A stretch of DNA of 60,694 nt from an uncultured bacterium (GTDB lineage: Bacteria > Bacteroidota > Bacteroidia > Bacteroidales > Bacteroidaceae), in NCBI GenBank assembly GCA_905215345.1, contig CAJMPR010000024.1:1-60694 (forward strand). The letters run 5' to 3'. Position 1 is the first letter of the stretch. Each line of letters begins with the position of its first letter. Of this stretch, positions 43,540 through 52,196 are shown one piece after another. Made by a program: the position numbers and the translations under genes. The notes below the pieces were generated by a model, which searched no databases, was not told where the DNA came from, and saw only the letters and a list, made by a program, of their open reading frames with translations.

Positions 43540-44733
43540 CTAAAGTTCCAGGTCTCCTTCAAGCACTTCGTGCCAAGGCAGCCCTTGTTTGTTAAGCTGC
43601 TCCATAAACGGGTCCGGATTAAATTCTTCTACATTCCATACTCCCGGCTTCTTCCAAAGACCTTTCAGGAACATCATAGCGCCGATCATGGCGGGAACAC
43701 CGGTAGTATAGCTTACGCCTTGCATACCTGTTTCTTTGTATGCTTCCTGGTGGCTACAGTTGTTATAAACATAATACGTACGTTCTTTTCCATCTTTCAG
43801 ACCACGGATACGGCAACCGATAGATGTTTCACCTTCGTAGTTTTCACCCAAATCTTGCGGATTAGGAAGTACGGCTTTAAGGAATTGAAGCGGAACAATC
43901 TTTGTTCCATTGTATTCTACCTCATCGATACGAGCCATACCAATATTTTGTATTACACGTAAGTGCGTCAGATATTCTTGTCCGAAAGTCATCCAGAAAC
44001 GGGCACGCTTGATGGTAGGGAAGTTCTTTACCAACGACTCCAGTTCTTCGTGATAGAGAAGATATGAGTCGCGCGGACCGATATTAGGATAGGTCAGGTC
44101 TTTGTGAATTTCCAGAGGTTTGGTTATAATCCATTCACCATTCTCATAATAACGTCCGTTCTGGGTAATTTCGCGGATATTAATTTCCGGGTTGAAGTTA
44201 GTGGCGAAAGCTTTGTGGTGATTTCCGGCATTACAATCAACGATATCCAGATATTGAATTTCATCAAAATAATGCTTTGCTGCATAGGCGGTATAGATGC
44301 CACTTACGCCCGGGTCAAAACCGCAACCGAGAATAGCCGTTAGGCCGGCGTCTTCGAAGCGTTTTTTGTACGCCCACTGCCAACTGTATTCAAAATGAGC
44401 AACATCCTTTGGTTCATAGTTGGCGGTATCCAGGTAATTAACACCGGTTTTCAAACAGGCCTCCATAATGGTGAGGTCTTGATAGGGAAGAGCTACGTTA
44501 ATGACGATTTCTGGTTTGAAACTATTGAAAAGTGCCACCAGTTCGTCCACGCTGTCTGCATCTACCTGGGCGGTTTTGATGTTAGGGTTACCAATTGCTT
44601 TCACAACGGCGTCACATTTGGACCGGGTGCGACTGGCAATCATGATTTCTGTAAACACATCCGGATTTTGAGCCACTTTGTGCGCAACGACGGTACCTAC
44701 ACCGCCTGCACCGATAATTAGAACTTTACCCAT
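43540..44733 (-). CDS. Saccharopine-dehydrogenase-family enzyme, probable carboxy(nor)spermidine synthase
   Basis: 397 residues. The N-terminal Rossmann fold (KVLIIGAGGVGTVVAHKVAQ) and segments INVALPYQDLTIMEACLKTG, YLDTANYEP, LGCGFDPGVSGIYTAYAAKH match the dehydrogenases that couple a polyamine to aspartate semialdehyde, the alternative spermidine route used by Bacteroides. NIGMARIDEVEYNG and TSIGCRIRGLKDGKERTYYVYNNC are also characteristic. The decarboxylase partner gene is not in the window, so the polyamine assignment rests on family similarity. Confidence 0.8.
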   Translation of the reverse strand: MGKVLIIGAGGVGTVVAHKVAQNPDVFTEIMIASRTRSKCDAVVKAIGNPNIKTAQVDADSVDELVALFNSFKPEIVINVALPYQDLTIMEACLKTGVNYLDTANYEPKDVAHFEYSWQWAYKKRFEDAGLTAILGCGFDPGVSGIYTAYAAKHYFDEIQYLDIVDCNAGNHHKAFATNFNPEINIREITQNGRYYENGEWIITKPLEIHKDLTYPNIGPRDSYLLYHEELESLVKNFPTIKRARFWMTFGQEYLTHLRVIQNIGMARIDEVEYNGTKIVPLQFLKAVLPNPQDLGENYEGETSIGCRIRGLKDGKERTYYVYNNCSHQEAYKETGMQGVSYTTGVPAMIGAMMFLKGLWKKPGVWNVEEFNPDPFMEQLNKQGLPWHEVLEGDLEL

Positions 44734-44780
44734 TTCTTTTACTTACAAAAGTTTTAAATTTGATAATCATTTTTGGAGAG

Positions 44781-44788
44781 CAAATATA
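44781..44788 (-). promoter_or_regulatory. -7 element of the dehydrogenase gene
   Basis: On the minus strand TATATTTG matches the -7 consensus 48 bases before the start codon. No good -33 element accompanies it. Confidence 0.5.
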
Positions 44789-44931
44789 AGGCTTAATTCT
44801 CAGATAAACATTAAAATCGTGCTAAATACTTTAGGGAAATACTTCTACTTTCAAACAAACTGTTTGTGTTTGGGTTATAATATATGTATTTGTCACGAAT
44901 ATAGATTATCCCCGGCATTATGCCGAAAATA

Positions 44932-44963
44932 TTTGCTTCGATGTTTGGTTTATACTATATTTG
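44932..44963 (+). promoter_or_regulatory. Consensus promoter of the META-domain gene
   Basis: TTTG (44932-44935), a 20-base spacer and TATATTTG (44956-44963). A palindrome, CGGCATTATGCCG (44913-44925), lies just upstream and could be an operator. Confidence 0.75.
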
Positions 44964-44997
44964 TCCCCGAAAAAATTAACTTAAACGACGAATAACA

Positions 44998-45789
44998 ATG
45001 AAAAAAGTATTTGTTTCTCTTTGTCTGGCAACTGCATTGATTGGGTTGTCATCTTGTGCTTCAACTAAAAACGCTGCAACAATATCTTCTTTGGGCGGCG
45101 AGTGGAATATTATTGAAATAAATGGAACTGCTGTGGTCCCTGCTGTCAATCAGGAGTTTCCTTTCATCGGTTTTGATACCAAAAGTGGAAAAGTATATGG
45201 TAATAGCGGTTGTAACCGTTTGATGGGTTCGTTCGATGTGAATGCCAACCCTGGACGGATAGACCTCGGTACTTTAGGCAGTACGCGTATGGCATGTCCC
45301 GATATGACAGTAGAAAATAATGTTTTGACTGCTTTGGGGCAGGTAAAAAAATATAAGAAGTTGGGTAAGGAGAATGTAGCATTATGCAACTCTTCCAATC
45401 GTCCCATCATTATATTACAAAAGAAAGAACCTGCTGTTAAGCTGTCTGTTTTAGATGGCAAATGGATGATTAGCGAAGCCGGAGGTGAAGCGATTCCATC
45501 CGGAATGGAAAAACAACCGTTTGTTGAATTCAATACTTCTGAAATGCGTTTGCACGGTAATGCCGGTTGTAACATTATCAATGGCTCTTTCCAGGTGGAC
45601 GATACAAATCCTGCAGCTATTGCTTTCCCGCAAGTTATCAGTACGATGATGGCTTGTCCCGATATGGCGGTAGAAGGACGCGTATTAAAGGCTCTGAACT
45701 CGGTTCAGTCTTTTGGAAAGTTAGCAGGAGGTGGTATCGGTTTTTATGATGCCGATAATAATCTGGTAATGGTATTGGTGAAGAAATAA
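44998..45789 (+). CDS. Lipoprotein with two tandem META (HslJ-like) domains
   Basis: 263 residues; lipobox SSC (Cys20) followed by ASTKN. Two META domains repeat the same pattern: GGEWNIIEINGTAVV ... YGNSGCNRLMGSF ... STRMACPDM (about 34-140) and DGKWMISEAGGEAIP ... HGNAGCNIINGSF ... STMMACPDM (about 152-260). Each keeps the Cys pair seen in HslJ-type proteins. HslJ is linked to novobiocin resistance in E. coli; here the role is unknown. Monocistronic, with its own promoter and terminator. Confidence 0.9.
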   Translation: MKKVFVSLCLATALIGLSSCASTKNAATISSLGGEWNIIEINGTAVVPAVNQEFPFIGFDTKSGKVYGNSGCNRLMGSFDVNANPGRIDLGTLGSTRMACPDMTVENNVLTALGQVKKYKKLGKENVALCNSSNRPIIILQKKEPAVKLSVLDGKWMISEAGGEAIPSGMEKQPFVEFNTSEMRLHGNAGCNIINGSFQVDDTNPAAIAFPQVISTMMACPDMAVEGRVLKALNSVQSFGKLAGGGIGFYDADNNLVMVLVKK

Positions 45790-45804
45790 CATATCTTTAT
45801 AAAT

Positions 45805-45846
45805 AAAAAAGGCTCTTAACAGGAATTACCTGTAAGAGCCTTTTTT
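45805..45846. terminator. Bidirectional terminator overlapping the end of the Crp/Fnr gene
   Basis: GGCTCTTAACAGG (45811-45823) and CCTGTAAGAGCC (45829-45840) form a long stem with one bulged base, A-run on the left and T-run on the right. The last codons of the convergent Crp/Fnr gene lie inside it. Confidence 0.88.
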
Positions 45847-46419
45847 GTTTTTTCTCAGTCCAGCCCTTATCCGGCTTAGTGACTGCGGGGTTATATAGAG
45901 ATAAGATGCCAGATATTTTAAAGGTACATCCTGCAACAGTTCCGGATTTTCTTCCATCAATGTCAGATACCGCTCTTTGGCAGTGGGGGGAGTTCCGTAG
46001 GCTAACGATGAATTGTCTACTGCCAAAATTTCACATTCAAAGATTTTTCTGCCATAGTTCGCCATTTCTATGGAGTGAAAGAATAGTTTTTCCAGAGCTG
46101 CTTTACTAATGCAATAGGCTATGCTGTCATTTACAGACTCAATATTGAGTAATGACGGCTCTCCACCCACATACCCCCATGACGAAAAGGCAGCTTCTCC
46201 CGGACCTACAAACCAAAGAGAGTTTTCTGTACCGTCTGTCAGATAGTATGCACGCCATATTCCTTTCTTGAGCAGATAAAAGTTTGAATTTCGTTCTCCT
46301 GTCCCAATAACAAGCTCTCCTTTGGAAAAACTAACTTCTTCCATATGGGAAAGGAGTTCGAGCAGGCTTTTTTCTGTCAATTTATACTTCTTGCAGAATT
46401 TCTTTATCATGGTTTCCAT
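45826..46419 (-). CDS. Crp/Fnr-family transcriptional regulator
   Basis: 197 residues: an N-terminal cyclic-nucleotide-binding fold (FSKGELVIGTGERNSNFYLL, KKGIWRAYYL) without the arginine and glutamate pattern expected for cAMP binding, and a C-terminal winged helix (LASYLYITPQSLSRIRAGLR). The -7 element at 46424 lies so close that the message would be leaderless from this start; the ATG three codons in (46410) is an alternative. It sits 22 bases downstream of the MATE gene. Confidence 0.88.
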   Translation of the reverse strand: METMIKKFCKKYKLTEKSLLELLSHMEEVSFSKGELVIGTGERNSNFYLLKKGIWRAYYLTDGTENSLWFVGPGEAAFSSWGYVGGEPSLLNIESVNDSIAYCISKAALEKLFFHSIEMANYGRKIFECEILAVDNSSLAYGTPPTAKERYLTLMEENPELLQDVPLKYLASYLYITPQSLSRIRAGLRKNKKGSYR

Positions 46420-46423
46420 ACTG

Positions 46424-46431
46424 CAAAGATA
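46424..46431 (-). promoter_or_regulatory. -7 element in the MATE-Crp gap
   Basis: On the minus strand TATCTTTG is a perfect -7 match, wholly within the 22-base intergenic gap. No -33 TTTG is present. Confidence 0.5.
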
Positions 46432-46441
46432 TGTAATTTTC

Positions 46442-47797
46442 TTACTCCTTTCTTTTCTTGTTTATATAAATAACGAGTACAATGAGAGTCGTCAGCATTT
46501 CCGCCATCGGAGTAGCAAGCCAAATGCCCGCAGTGCCAATGAGAAGCGGAAGGGTAAAGAAGCAGATGGTTAGTAGGATAAATCCGCGCAACAGGGTGAT
46601 AATGGTGGCATATTTAGCACGTTCTACGCTTTGGAAATAGCCGATGGATACGATATTCACTGCGAAGAATACAAATCCTGCTGCATATAATGGTAATCCT
46701 TTTATTGCAATGTCGTAGGCAGGGTAGCTCCGGTCGATAAACATTGACACAATCTCACGGCTACAAAATATCGTAAGTAAGGCAAAGCAAACGCCACAAC
46801 TGATAGCTGTCTTTAGTGCAAGCAGATAGGCACTGCGGACACGTTGTGTTTCGTTAAGTCCGTAGTTAAAACTTATAATAGGTTGTGCAGATTGTGCAAT
46901 GGCATTATATACCATAAATATAATCGGAAAAAAATAGCAGGCGATGCTGAATGCCGCCACTCCGTCTTCTTTTAAATAATGAATAAATACAAGGTTACCG
47001 ACAAACATCATACAGGCAATAGCTACCTCGCATAGAAAGGCAGATGAACCCAACCGGCACATATAGCCGACATTCCGGCAGGTCAGCTTCAAGCTGTTGA
47101 GACTGAGCTTTACCGGATAAAAACGCAGTGCACAACGTCGTCGGGAAAGATAAATGATAATCATTAATGCACCGACCGTCGTACCTATGGCGCTGGCTAT
47201 TGCTGCACCGAACATCCCCCAACCGAAGATAAAGATGAATAAATAGTCGAGAATGATATTCAGGATAGCTGCCACTACATTGCACATCATGGCATAGTTG
47301 GGCGAACCGTCCAACCGTAGGAAAAACATGCCCGAATTGAGCAGGGCTGTAAATACAGAGAAAGGAACAAACCAAACCATATATTCTACCGCCAATGGTT
47401 CGAGGCGTTCAGAACCACCCAGCAGATGCACCACTTGCGGGGCATTGAGGCAGAAAAGGGTAGAGGTGCCTATCAGTATCAACGAAGATATAACGACGGA
47501 TTGCGTAATGTTGATACGTGCCACTTTCACCTTGCCGTGTGACAGATGAATAGATGCCACAACAGAAGCCCCTACGCCAAACATCAGTCCGACGCCCGTA
47601 GAGAAAAGCCAAAGTGGCGCTACTATATTAACGGCTGCAAGAGCATCACTGCCAATTCCTTTGCCTACAAAAATACCATCTGTAATAACAAATAATGCGG
47701 AAAATATCATTCCCAACACAGTAGGTAGTAACAGCTTGCGAAATAAGGTAGTAATGTCTGCGTTCTTAAAATCAATACTGTCTTTTAACTTTTCCAT
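46442..47797 (-). CDS. MATE-family multidrug efflux transporter
   Basis: 451 residues with 12 predicted membrane helices in two repeats. Typical MATE features include LLLPTVLGMIFSALFVITDG, NIVAPLWLFSTGVGLMFGVG and the second-half SAQPIISFNYGLNE. It exports cationic drugs or metabolites using Na+ or H+. The Crp/Fnr gene downstream on the same strand may be co-transcribed and could regulate it. Confidence 0.92.
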   Translation of the reverse strand: MEKLKDSIDFKNADITTLFRKLLLPTVLGMIFSALFVITDGIFVGKGIGSDALAAVNIVAPLWLFSTGVGLMFGVGASVVASIHLSHGKVKVARINITQSVVISSLILIGTSTLFCLNAPQVVHLLGGSERLEPLAVEYMVWFVPFSVFTALLNSGMFFLRLDGSPNYAMMCNVVAAILNIILDYLFIFIFGWGMFGAAIASAIGTTVGALMIIIYLSRRRCALRFYPVKLSLNSLKLTCRNVGYMCRLGSSAFLCEVAIACMMFVGNLVFIHYLKEDGVAAFSIACYFFPIIFMVYNAIAQSAQPIISFNYGLNETQRVRSAYLLALKTAISCGVCFALLTIFCSREIVSMFIDRSYPAYDIAIKGLPLYAAGFVFFAVNIVSIGYFQSVERAKYATIITLLRGFILLTICFFTLPLLIGTAGIWLATPMAEMLTTLIVLVIYINKKRKE

Positions 47798-47827
47798 AAA
47801 TTTAATCTTACTAATTTAACTTGTACA

Positions 47828-47896
47828 ACACCCGGGTGTTGGTGTATCTTACATCCGGGTGTCGGAATGCTTGAGACCCGGGTGTTAAACACACCT
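47828..47896. repeat. Degenerate tandem array, 23-bp period, CCCGGGTGT core
   Basis: Units start at 47828, 47851 and 47874 with ACACCCGGGTGTT, ACATCCGGGTGTC and AGACCCGGGTGTT. The first core, AACACCCGGGTGTT, is a 14-bp palindrome. It lies 31 bp upstream of the MATE start, in the divergent gap before dnaK. Confidence 0.85.
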
Positions 47897-48189
47897 CTTT
47901 ACTAAAAAGGAAAACTGAAAAAGGTGAACTCTCTGGTTTGTTCTCCAATATTCCATAATCCTTTCTTTCGAGTCTGCAAAAGTAGGGCTTTTGGATGGGA
48001 TAGAAATTAACAAATGGTAATTTCCGACAGAATTTGTGTTCTTAATTCTGCCAAGTTGACAGGCAGACTGTCACAAATATAAATTAAGAACCTCCTTGAA
48101 CAATTTGGCACGACGTTTGTCTTTTTATTGGCGTCTGCCGATGAGGCGGACACCGAAATAGAATTATAACAAATAAAATAATAATGATC
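47897..48189. other. dnaK upstream region with overlapping hairpins
   Basis: No gene is visible. CAGAATT/AATTCTG (48028-48034, 48044-48050), TCTGCC/GGCAGA (48047-48052, 48062-48067) and TGACAG/CTGTCA (48057-48062, 48068-48073) are three short inverted repeats whose arms overlap, so they exclude one another. A further hairpin, GTCTGCC with GGCGGAC, lies near 48134-48150. I find no clear -33/-7 pair. Confidence 0.5.
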
Positions 48190-50109
48190 ATGGGAAAAAT
48201 TATTGGTATTGACTTAGGAACTACAAACTCTTGCGTTGCCGTTTTTGAAGGTAACGAACCTGTAGTTATTGCAAACAGTGAAGGAAAACGTACTACTCCC
48301 TCAGTAGTAGCATTTGTTGACGGTGGTGAACGTAAAGTAGGTGATCCTGCAAAACGCCAGGCCATTACAAACCCCACCCGTACAGTATCTTCAATCAAAC
48401 GTCTTATGGGTGAGAACTGGGATCAGGTACAGAAAGAAGTATCCCGTATGCCTTATAAAGTAGTGAAGGGTGACAACAATACTCCGCGTGTAGATATCGA
48501 CGGACGTCTTTATACTCCGCAGGAAATCTCTGCAATGATTCTGCAGAAAATGAAAAAGACTGCTGAAGACTATTTGGGACATGAAGTGACGGAAGCTGTT
48601 ATTACCGTTCCGGCATACTTCTCCGATTCTCAACGCCAGGCAACAAAAGAAGCCGGTCAGATTGCAGGTCTCGAAGTAAAACGTATTGTAAACGAGCCGA
48701 CTGCCGCAGCTCTTGCTTACGGTATCGACAAGGCTCATAAGGATATGAAGGTTGCCGTATTTGACCTTGGTGGCGGTACATTTGATATCTCTATCCTTGA
48801 ATTTGGTGGTGGTGTGTTTGAGGTATTGTCAACTAATGGTGATACTCACCTCGGTGGTGACGACTTTGACCAGGTTATTATCGACTGGTTGGTTCAGGAA
48901 TTCAAGAATGACGAAGGTGCTGACCTGACTCAGGACCCGATGGCTATGCAACGTCTGAAAGAAGCTGCTGAAAAAGCTAAGATTGAGTTGTCTTCTTCTA
49001 CTAGTACTGAAATCAACTTACCGTATATCATGCCTGTAGGTGGCGTGCCTAAGCACTTGGTTAAGACGCTGACACGTGCTAAATTTGAAGCTTTGGCTCA
49101 TAACTTGATTCAGGCTTGTCTGGAACCTTGTAAGAAGGCAATGAGTGATGCAGGCTTGACGAATGCCGATATTGACGAAGTAATCCTGGTGGGTGGTTCT
49201 TCACGTATTCCTGCTGTACAGAAGTTGGTTGAAGATCTCTTCGGCAAAGTTCCTTCCAAGGGTGTAAATCCGGATGAAGTAGTAGCCGTAGGTGCTGCTG
49301 TACAGGGTGCCGTTTTGACAGATGAAATCAAGGGTGTGGTATTGTTGGATGTTACTCCGTTGTCAATGGGTATTGAAACAATGGGCGGTGTAATGACTAA
49401 GTTGATTGACGCTAATACAACGATTCCTTGTAAGAAGAGCGAAACTTTCTCTACTGCTGCCGATAACCAAACGGAAGTTACTATCCATGTATTGCAGGGT
49501 GAACGTCCGATGGCTGCACAGAATAAGTCAATCGGTCAGTTTAACCTGACAGGTATTGTTCCGGCTCGTCGTGGTGTTCCTCAGATTGAAGTAACATTCG
49601 ATATCGACGCTAACGGTATATTGAAGGTGTCTGCTAAAGATAAAGCTACCGGTAAGGAACAAGCTATTCGTATTGAAGCTTCCAGCGGTTTGAGCAAGGA
49701 CGAAATTGAAAAGATGAAAGCTGAGGCAGAAGCTAATGCAGAAGCAGATAAGAAAGAACGTGAAAAAATTGATAAGCTGAATCAGGCAGATTCAATGATC
49801 TTCACTACCGAAAATCAATTAAAAGAACTGGGTGACAAATTACCTGCTGATAAGAAAGCTCCAATTGAAGCAGCTCTTCAGAAACTGAAAGATGCTCACA
49901 AGGCACAGGATTTGGCGGCAATCGATTCTTCTATGGCAGAATTGAATACAGCTTTCCAAGCTGCCAGTGCTGAAATGTACGCTCAAAGCGGTGCTCAAGG
50001 TGGGGCGCAAGCTGGTCCTGATATGAATGCAGGCCAACAAGGTGGTGCTCAGGATAATGGTAAGCATGGTGATAATGTACAGGATGCTGACTTTGAAGAA
50101 GTGAAGTAA
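48190..50109 (+). CDS. dnaK: Chaperone DnaK (Hsp70)
   Basis: 639 residues from the third possible ATG frame position (MGKIIGIDLGTTNSC); an ATG two codons earlier is also possible. The ATPase domain shows IGIDLGTTNSCVAV, VFDLGGGTFDISILEFG and VILVGGSSRIPAVQKLV; the substrate-binding domain follows from about 385, and the C-terminal tail is Gly/Gln-rich with a DADFEEVK end. dnaJ and grpE are not adjacent. It is the last host gene before the mobile element. Confidence 0.97.
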   Translation: MGKIIGIDLGTTNSCVAVFEGNEPVVIANSEGKRTTPSVVAFVDGGERKVGDPAKRQAITNPTRTVSSIKRLMGENWDQVQKEVSRMPYKVVKGDNNTPRVDIDGRLYTPQEISAMILQKMKKTAEDYLGHEVTEAVITVPAYFSDSQRQATKEAGQIAGLEVKRIVNEPTAAALAYGIDKAHKDMKVAVFDLGGGTFDISILEFGGGVFEVLSTNGDTHLGGDDFDQVIIDWLVQEFKNDEGADLTQDPMAMQRLKEAAEKAKIELSSSTSTEINLPYIMPVGGVPKHLVKTLTRAKFEALAHNLIQACLEPCKKAMSDAGLTNADIDEVILVGGSSRIPAVQKLVEDLFGKVPSKGVNPDEVVAVGAAVQGAVLTDEIKGVVLLDVTPLSMGIETMGGVMTKLIDANTTIPCKKSETFSTAADNQTEVTIHVLQGERPMAAQNKSIGQFNLTGIVPARRGVPQIEVTFDIDANGILKVSAKDKATGKEQAIRIEASSGLSKDEIEKMKAEAEANAEADKKEREKIDKLNQADSMIFTTENQLKELGDKLPADKKAPIEAALQKLKDAHKAQDLAAIDSSMAELNTAFQAASAEMYAQSGAQGGAQAGPDMNAGQQGGAQDNGKHGDNVQDADFEEVK

Positions 50110-50143
50110 GTTGCGATAAACAACGATAATTAAAAATAGGAAT

Positions 50144-50181
50144 ATAGGGTGTAGCTCAATGAGTTATGCCCTATTTCTTTT
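50144..50181 (+). terminator. dnaK terminator
   Basis: ATAGGG (50144-50149) and CCCTAT (50169-50174) pair, with an inner CTCA/TGAG stem, followed by TTTCTTTTTAT. It lies 35 bases after the dnaK stop. Confidence 0.75.
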
Positions 50182-50318
50182 TATATCACTTTCCTTTGAT
50201 TTTGCTTGCTATTCGAATTTTTATTGTATATTTATACCATAATTGTTCCGCAATAAAAAAGTAGATAATATGCAACAAATTAGATAAGATTGAAAAATAA
50301 CAAGAAATAACTCATTGT

Positions 50319-50879
50319 ATGCCAGCAGCAAAGTTTGAAATAAAGCGTAAATGCCAAATTTGTGGAGAAGAGTTTTTAGCCAAAACTATAGAGTCTTGGT
50401 ATTGTTCTCCTCGGTGTTCTAAAATTGCTTGGAAACGTAGGAAAGATGAGGAAAAGAGGAATCTTAGATTGGATGAAGTGGTGAAAGGTATTTCTAAAGA
50501 CCAAGACTATATTAAGGTATCAGAAGCCTATGCCTTGTTTGGAATTAGTCGTGATACATTGTATCGTCTCATTCGTAAAGAGACCATTAGCCACATAAAT
50601 CTTGGGACGAATCAAATCCGGGTAAGTAAAGCTGAACTTATGAAACTCTATCCTCTCCGAAAGAAAGTTCTCACAAAGCCAAAGCCTATTGCCAAACTGT
50701 ATAGTCTGGAGCCAAAAGACTGTTACACCATTGGAGAAATCACAGAGAAATTTCTTGTGAATGAAAGTACAGTTTATCTCCATATACGCAAATACTCTAT
50801 CCCTACCCGGCAGATAGGTAACTTTGTGTATGTACCCAAGAAAGAAATTGATAACTTATATAAAGGTATGAAGCGATGA
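50319..50879 (+). CDS. Excisionase-like protein with zinc finger and two HTH_17 domains
   Basis: 186 residues. An N-terminal zinc-binding motif (CQICGEEF ... WYCSPRC) is followed by two HTH_17 modules: KVSEAYALFGISRDTLYRLI with NLGTNQIRVSKAEL, and TIGEITEKFLVNESTVYLHI with IGNFVYVPKKEI. Such proteins bend DNA for integrase-mediated excision. It overlaps the integrase start by four bases (ATGA), so the two are translated together. Confidence 0.85.
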   Translation: MPAAKFEIKRKCQICGEEFLAKTIESWYCSPRCSKIAWKRRKDEEKRNLRLDEVVKGISKDQDYIKVSEAYALFGISRDTLYRLIRKETISHINLGTNQIRVSKAELMKLYPLRKKVLTKPKPIAKLYSLEPKDCYTIGEITEKFLVNESTVYLHIRKYSIPTRQIGNFVYVPKKEIDNLYKGMKR

Positions 50880-52153
50880 AGAAAGCATTAGTCAATACAC
50901 GAGTGTCGGTAAAGCTCCGTAAGTCTGAATATCGTGATGAGTGGTATCTTTATGTGGAATCTTACCCAGTATTCCAATCGGGAAAAGATACTCCACAAAG
51001 AGTACGTGAATATCTCAATCGTACTATTACGACACCTGTTTGGGATAAGTCTCGCAATGCCAGAACTAATGCCGATGGCAAAACCACTTATAAGCCCAAG
51101 CGAGACCTGAACGGTATTATACAATGCAAGTCTCAATTAGACCAAGAATCATGTATCTATGCCGATAAGGTCAGAAGCCTACGGCAAAAGGAATATGATA
51201 ATGCGGCTCTTTATGCCGATACCGATGCTGAACAGGCAGAACAATTAGAACGCTCCCGAAGTAATTTCATTGAATACTTCGACCATGTGCAACGAACAAG
51301 GCATACCCATAGTTCTGATTCTATTATTGTCAACTGGAGGCGCGTACATGAATTATTGAAGATTTTTGCAAAAGGCGATACCATTCTCTTTTCGCAAATA
51401 GACTTAAAGATGGTAGAATCGTTCCGTCAATTCATAATGAACGCACCGCAAGGTGGTACTAAGCGAGGTACGATTTCTCAAAACACAGCTTCTACATACT
51501 TCTCCATTTTCAAAGCCGGACTGAAACAGGCTTTTATAGACGGATACTTGACTATTGATATTTCTGCGAAAGTCAAAGGTATTCAGGAAAGGGAAAGCCG
51601 GAGAGAATATCTCACGGTAGAGGAATTGAACCAATTGGCTCAAACACCTTGTGACCCATTACTGAAACGTGCAGCTCTGTTTTCTGCTTTAACAGGAATC
51701 CGTCACTGCGACATTCAAAAATTGAAATGGTCGGAAGTGGAAATGTTCAATGGAGGCTATCGACTGAATTTTACCCAGCAAAAGACAAAGGGTGTTGAAT
51801 ATATGCCTATATCAGAGCAAGCATATAATCTCTGTGGAGAACAACAAGAAGGAGAACTTCTTGTATTTGCCGGACTGCCAGACCCTTCATGGATAAATCG
51901 CCCTGTCAAGAAATGGGTTGAAGCAGCCGGAATATCTAAACACATTACATTTCATTGCTTCCGGCATTCCTATGCGACCCTGCAACTGGCTGGAGGTACT
52001 GATATTTACACCGTTAGCAAAATGTTGGGGCATACAAACGTGAGAACAACTCAAGTGTATGCAAAGGTTGTTGATGCAAAGAAAGAGAAAGCTACAGAAA
52101 CCATTAAACTGGATTTATTGCCAACAAATAATAAACTTGGACGATTTGAATAA
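50876..52153 (+). CDS. Tyrosine-type integrase of the mobilizable element
   Basis: 425 residues: an arm-binding N-terminus, a SAM-like core-binding domain (about 125-230) and a catalytic domain with Arg276 (TGIRHCD), His360 and Arg363 (HCFRHSY), His386 (LGHTN) and Tyr395 (TTQVYAKV). The full catalytic set is present. It should integrate and excise the element at a specific site with the overlapping excisionase-like protein. Confidence 0.93.
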   Translation: MKKALVNTRVSVKLRKSEYRDEWYLYVESYPVFQSGKDTPQRVREYLNRTITTPVWDKSRNARTNADGKTTYKPKRDLNGIIQCKSQLDQESCIYADKVRSLRQKEYDNAALYADTDAEQAEQLERSRSNFIEYFDHVQRTRHTHSSDSIIVNWRRVHELLKIFAKGDTILFSQIDLKMVESFRQFIMNAPQGGTKRGTISQNTASTYFSIFKAGLKQAFIDGYLTIDISAKVKGIQERESRREYLTVEELNQLAQTPCDPLLKRAALFSALTGIRHCDIQKLKWSEVEMFNGGYRLNFTQQKTKGVEYMPISEQAYNLCGEQQEGELLVFAGLPDPSWINRPVKKWVEAAGISKHITFHCFRHSYATLQLAGGTDIYTVSKMLGHTNVRTTQVYAKVVDAKKEKATETIKLDLLPTNNKLGRFE

Positions 52154-52196
52154 TCAATATATAAAGATATAATATAACCAATAAGTAAAGAACTAA

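Noticed and set aside
50182..50318. attL of the mobile element
   Set aside because: The left end must be near here, but I found no sequence repeated at the other side of the window, so no site is called.
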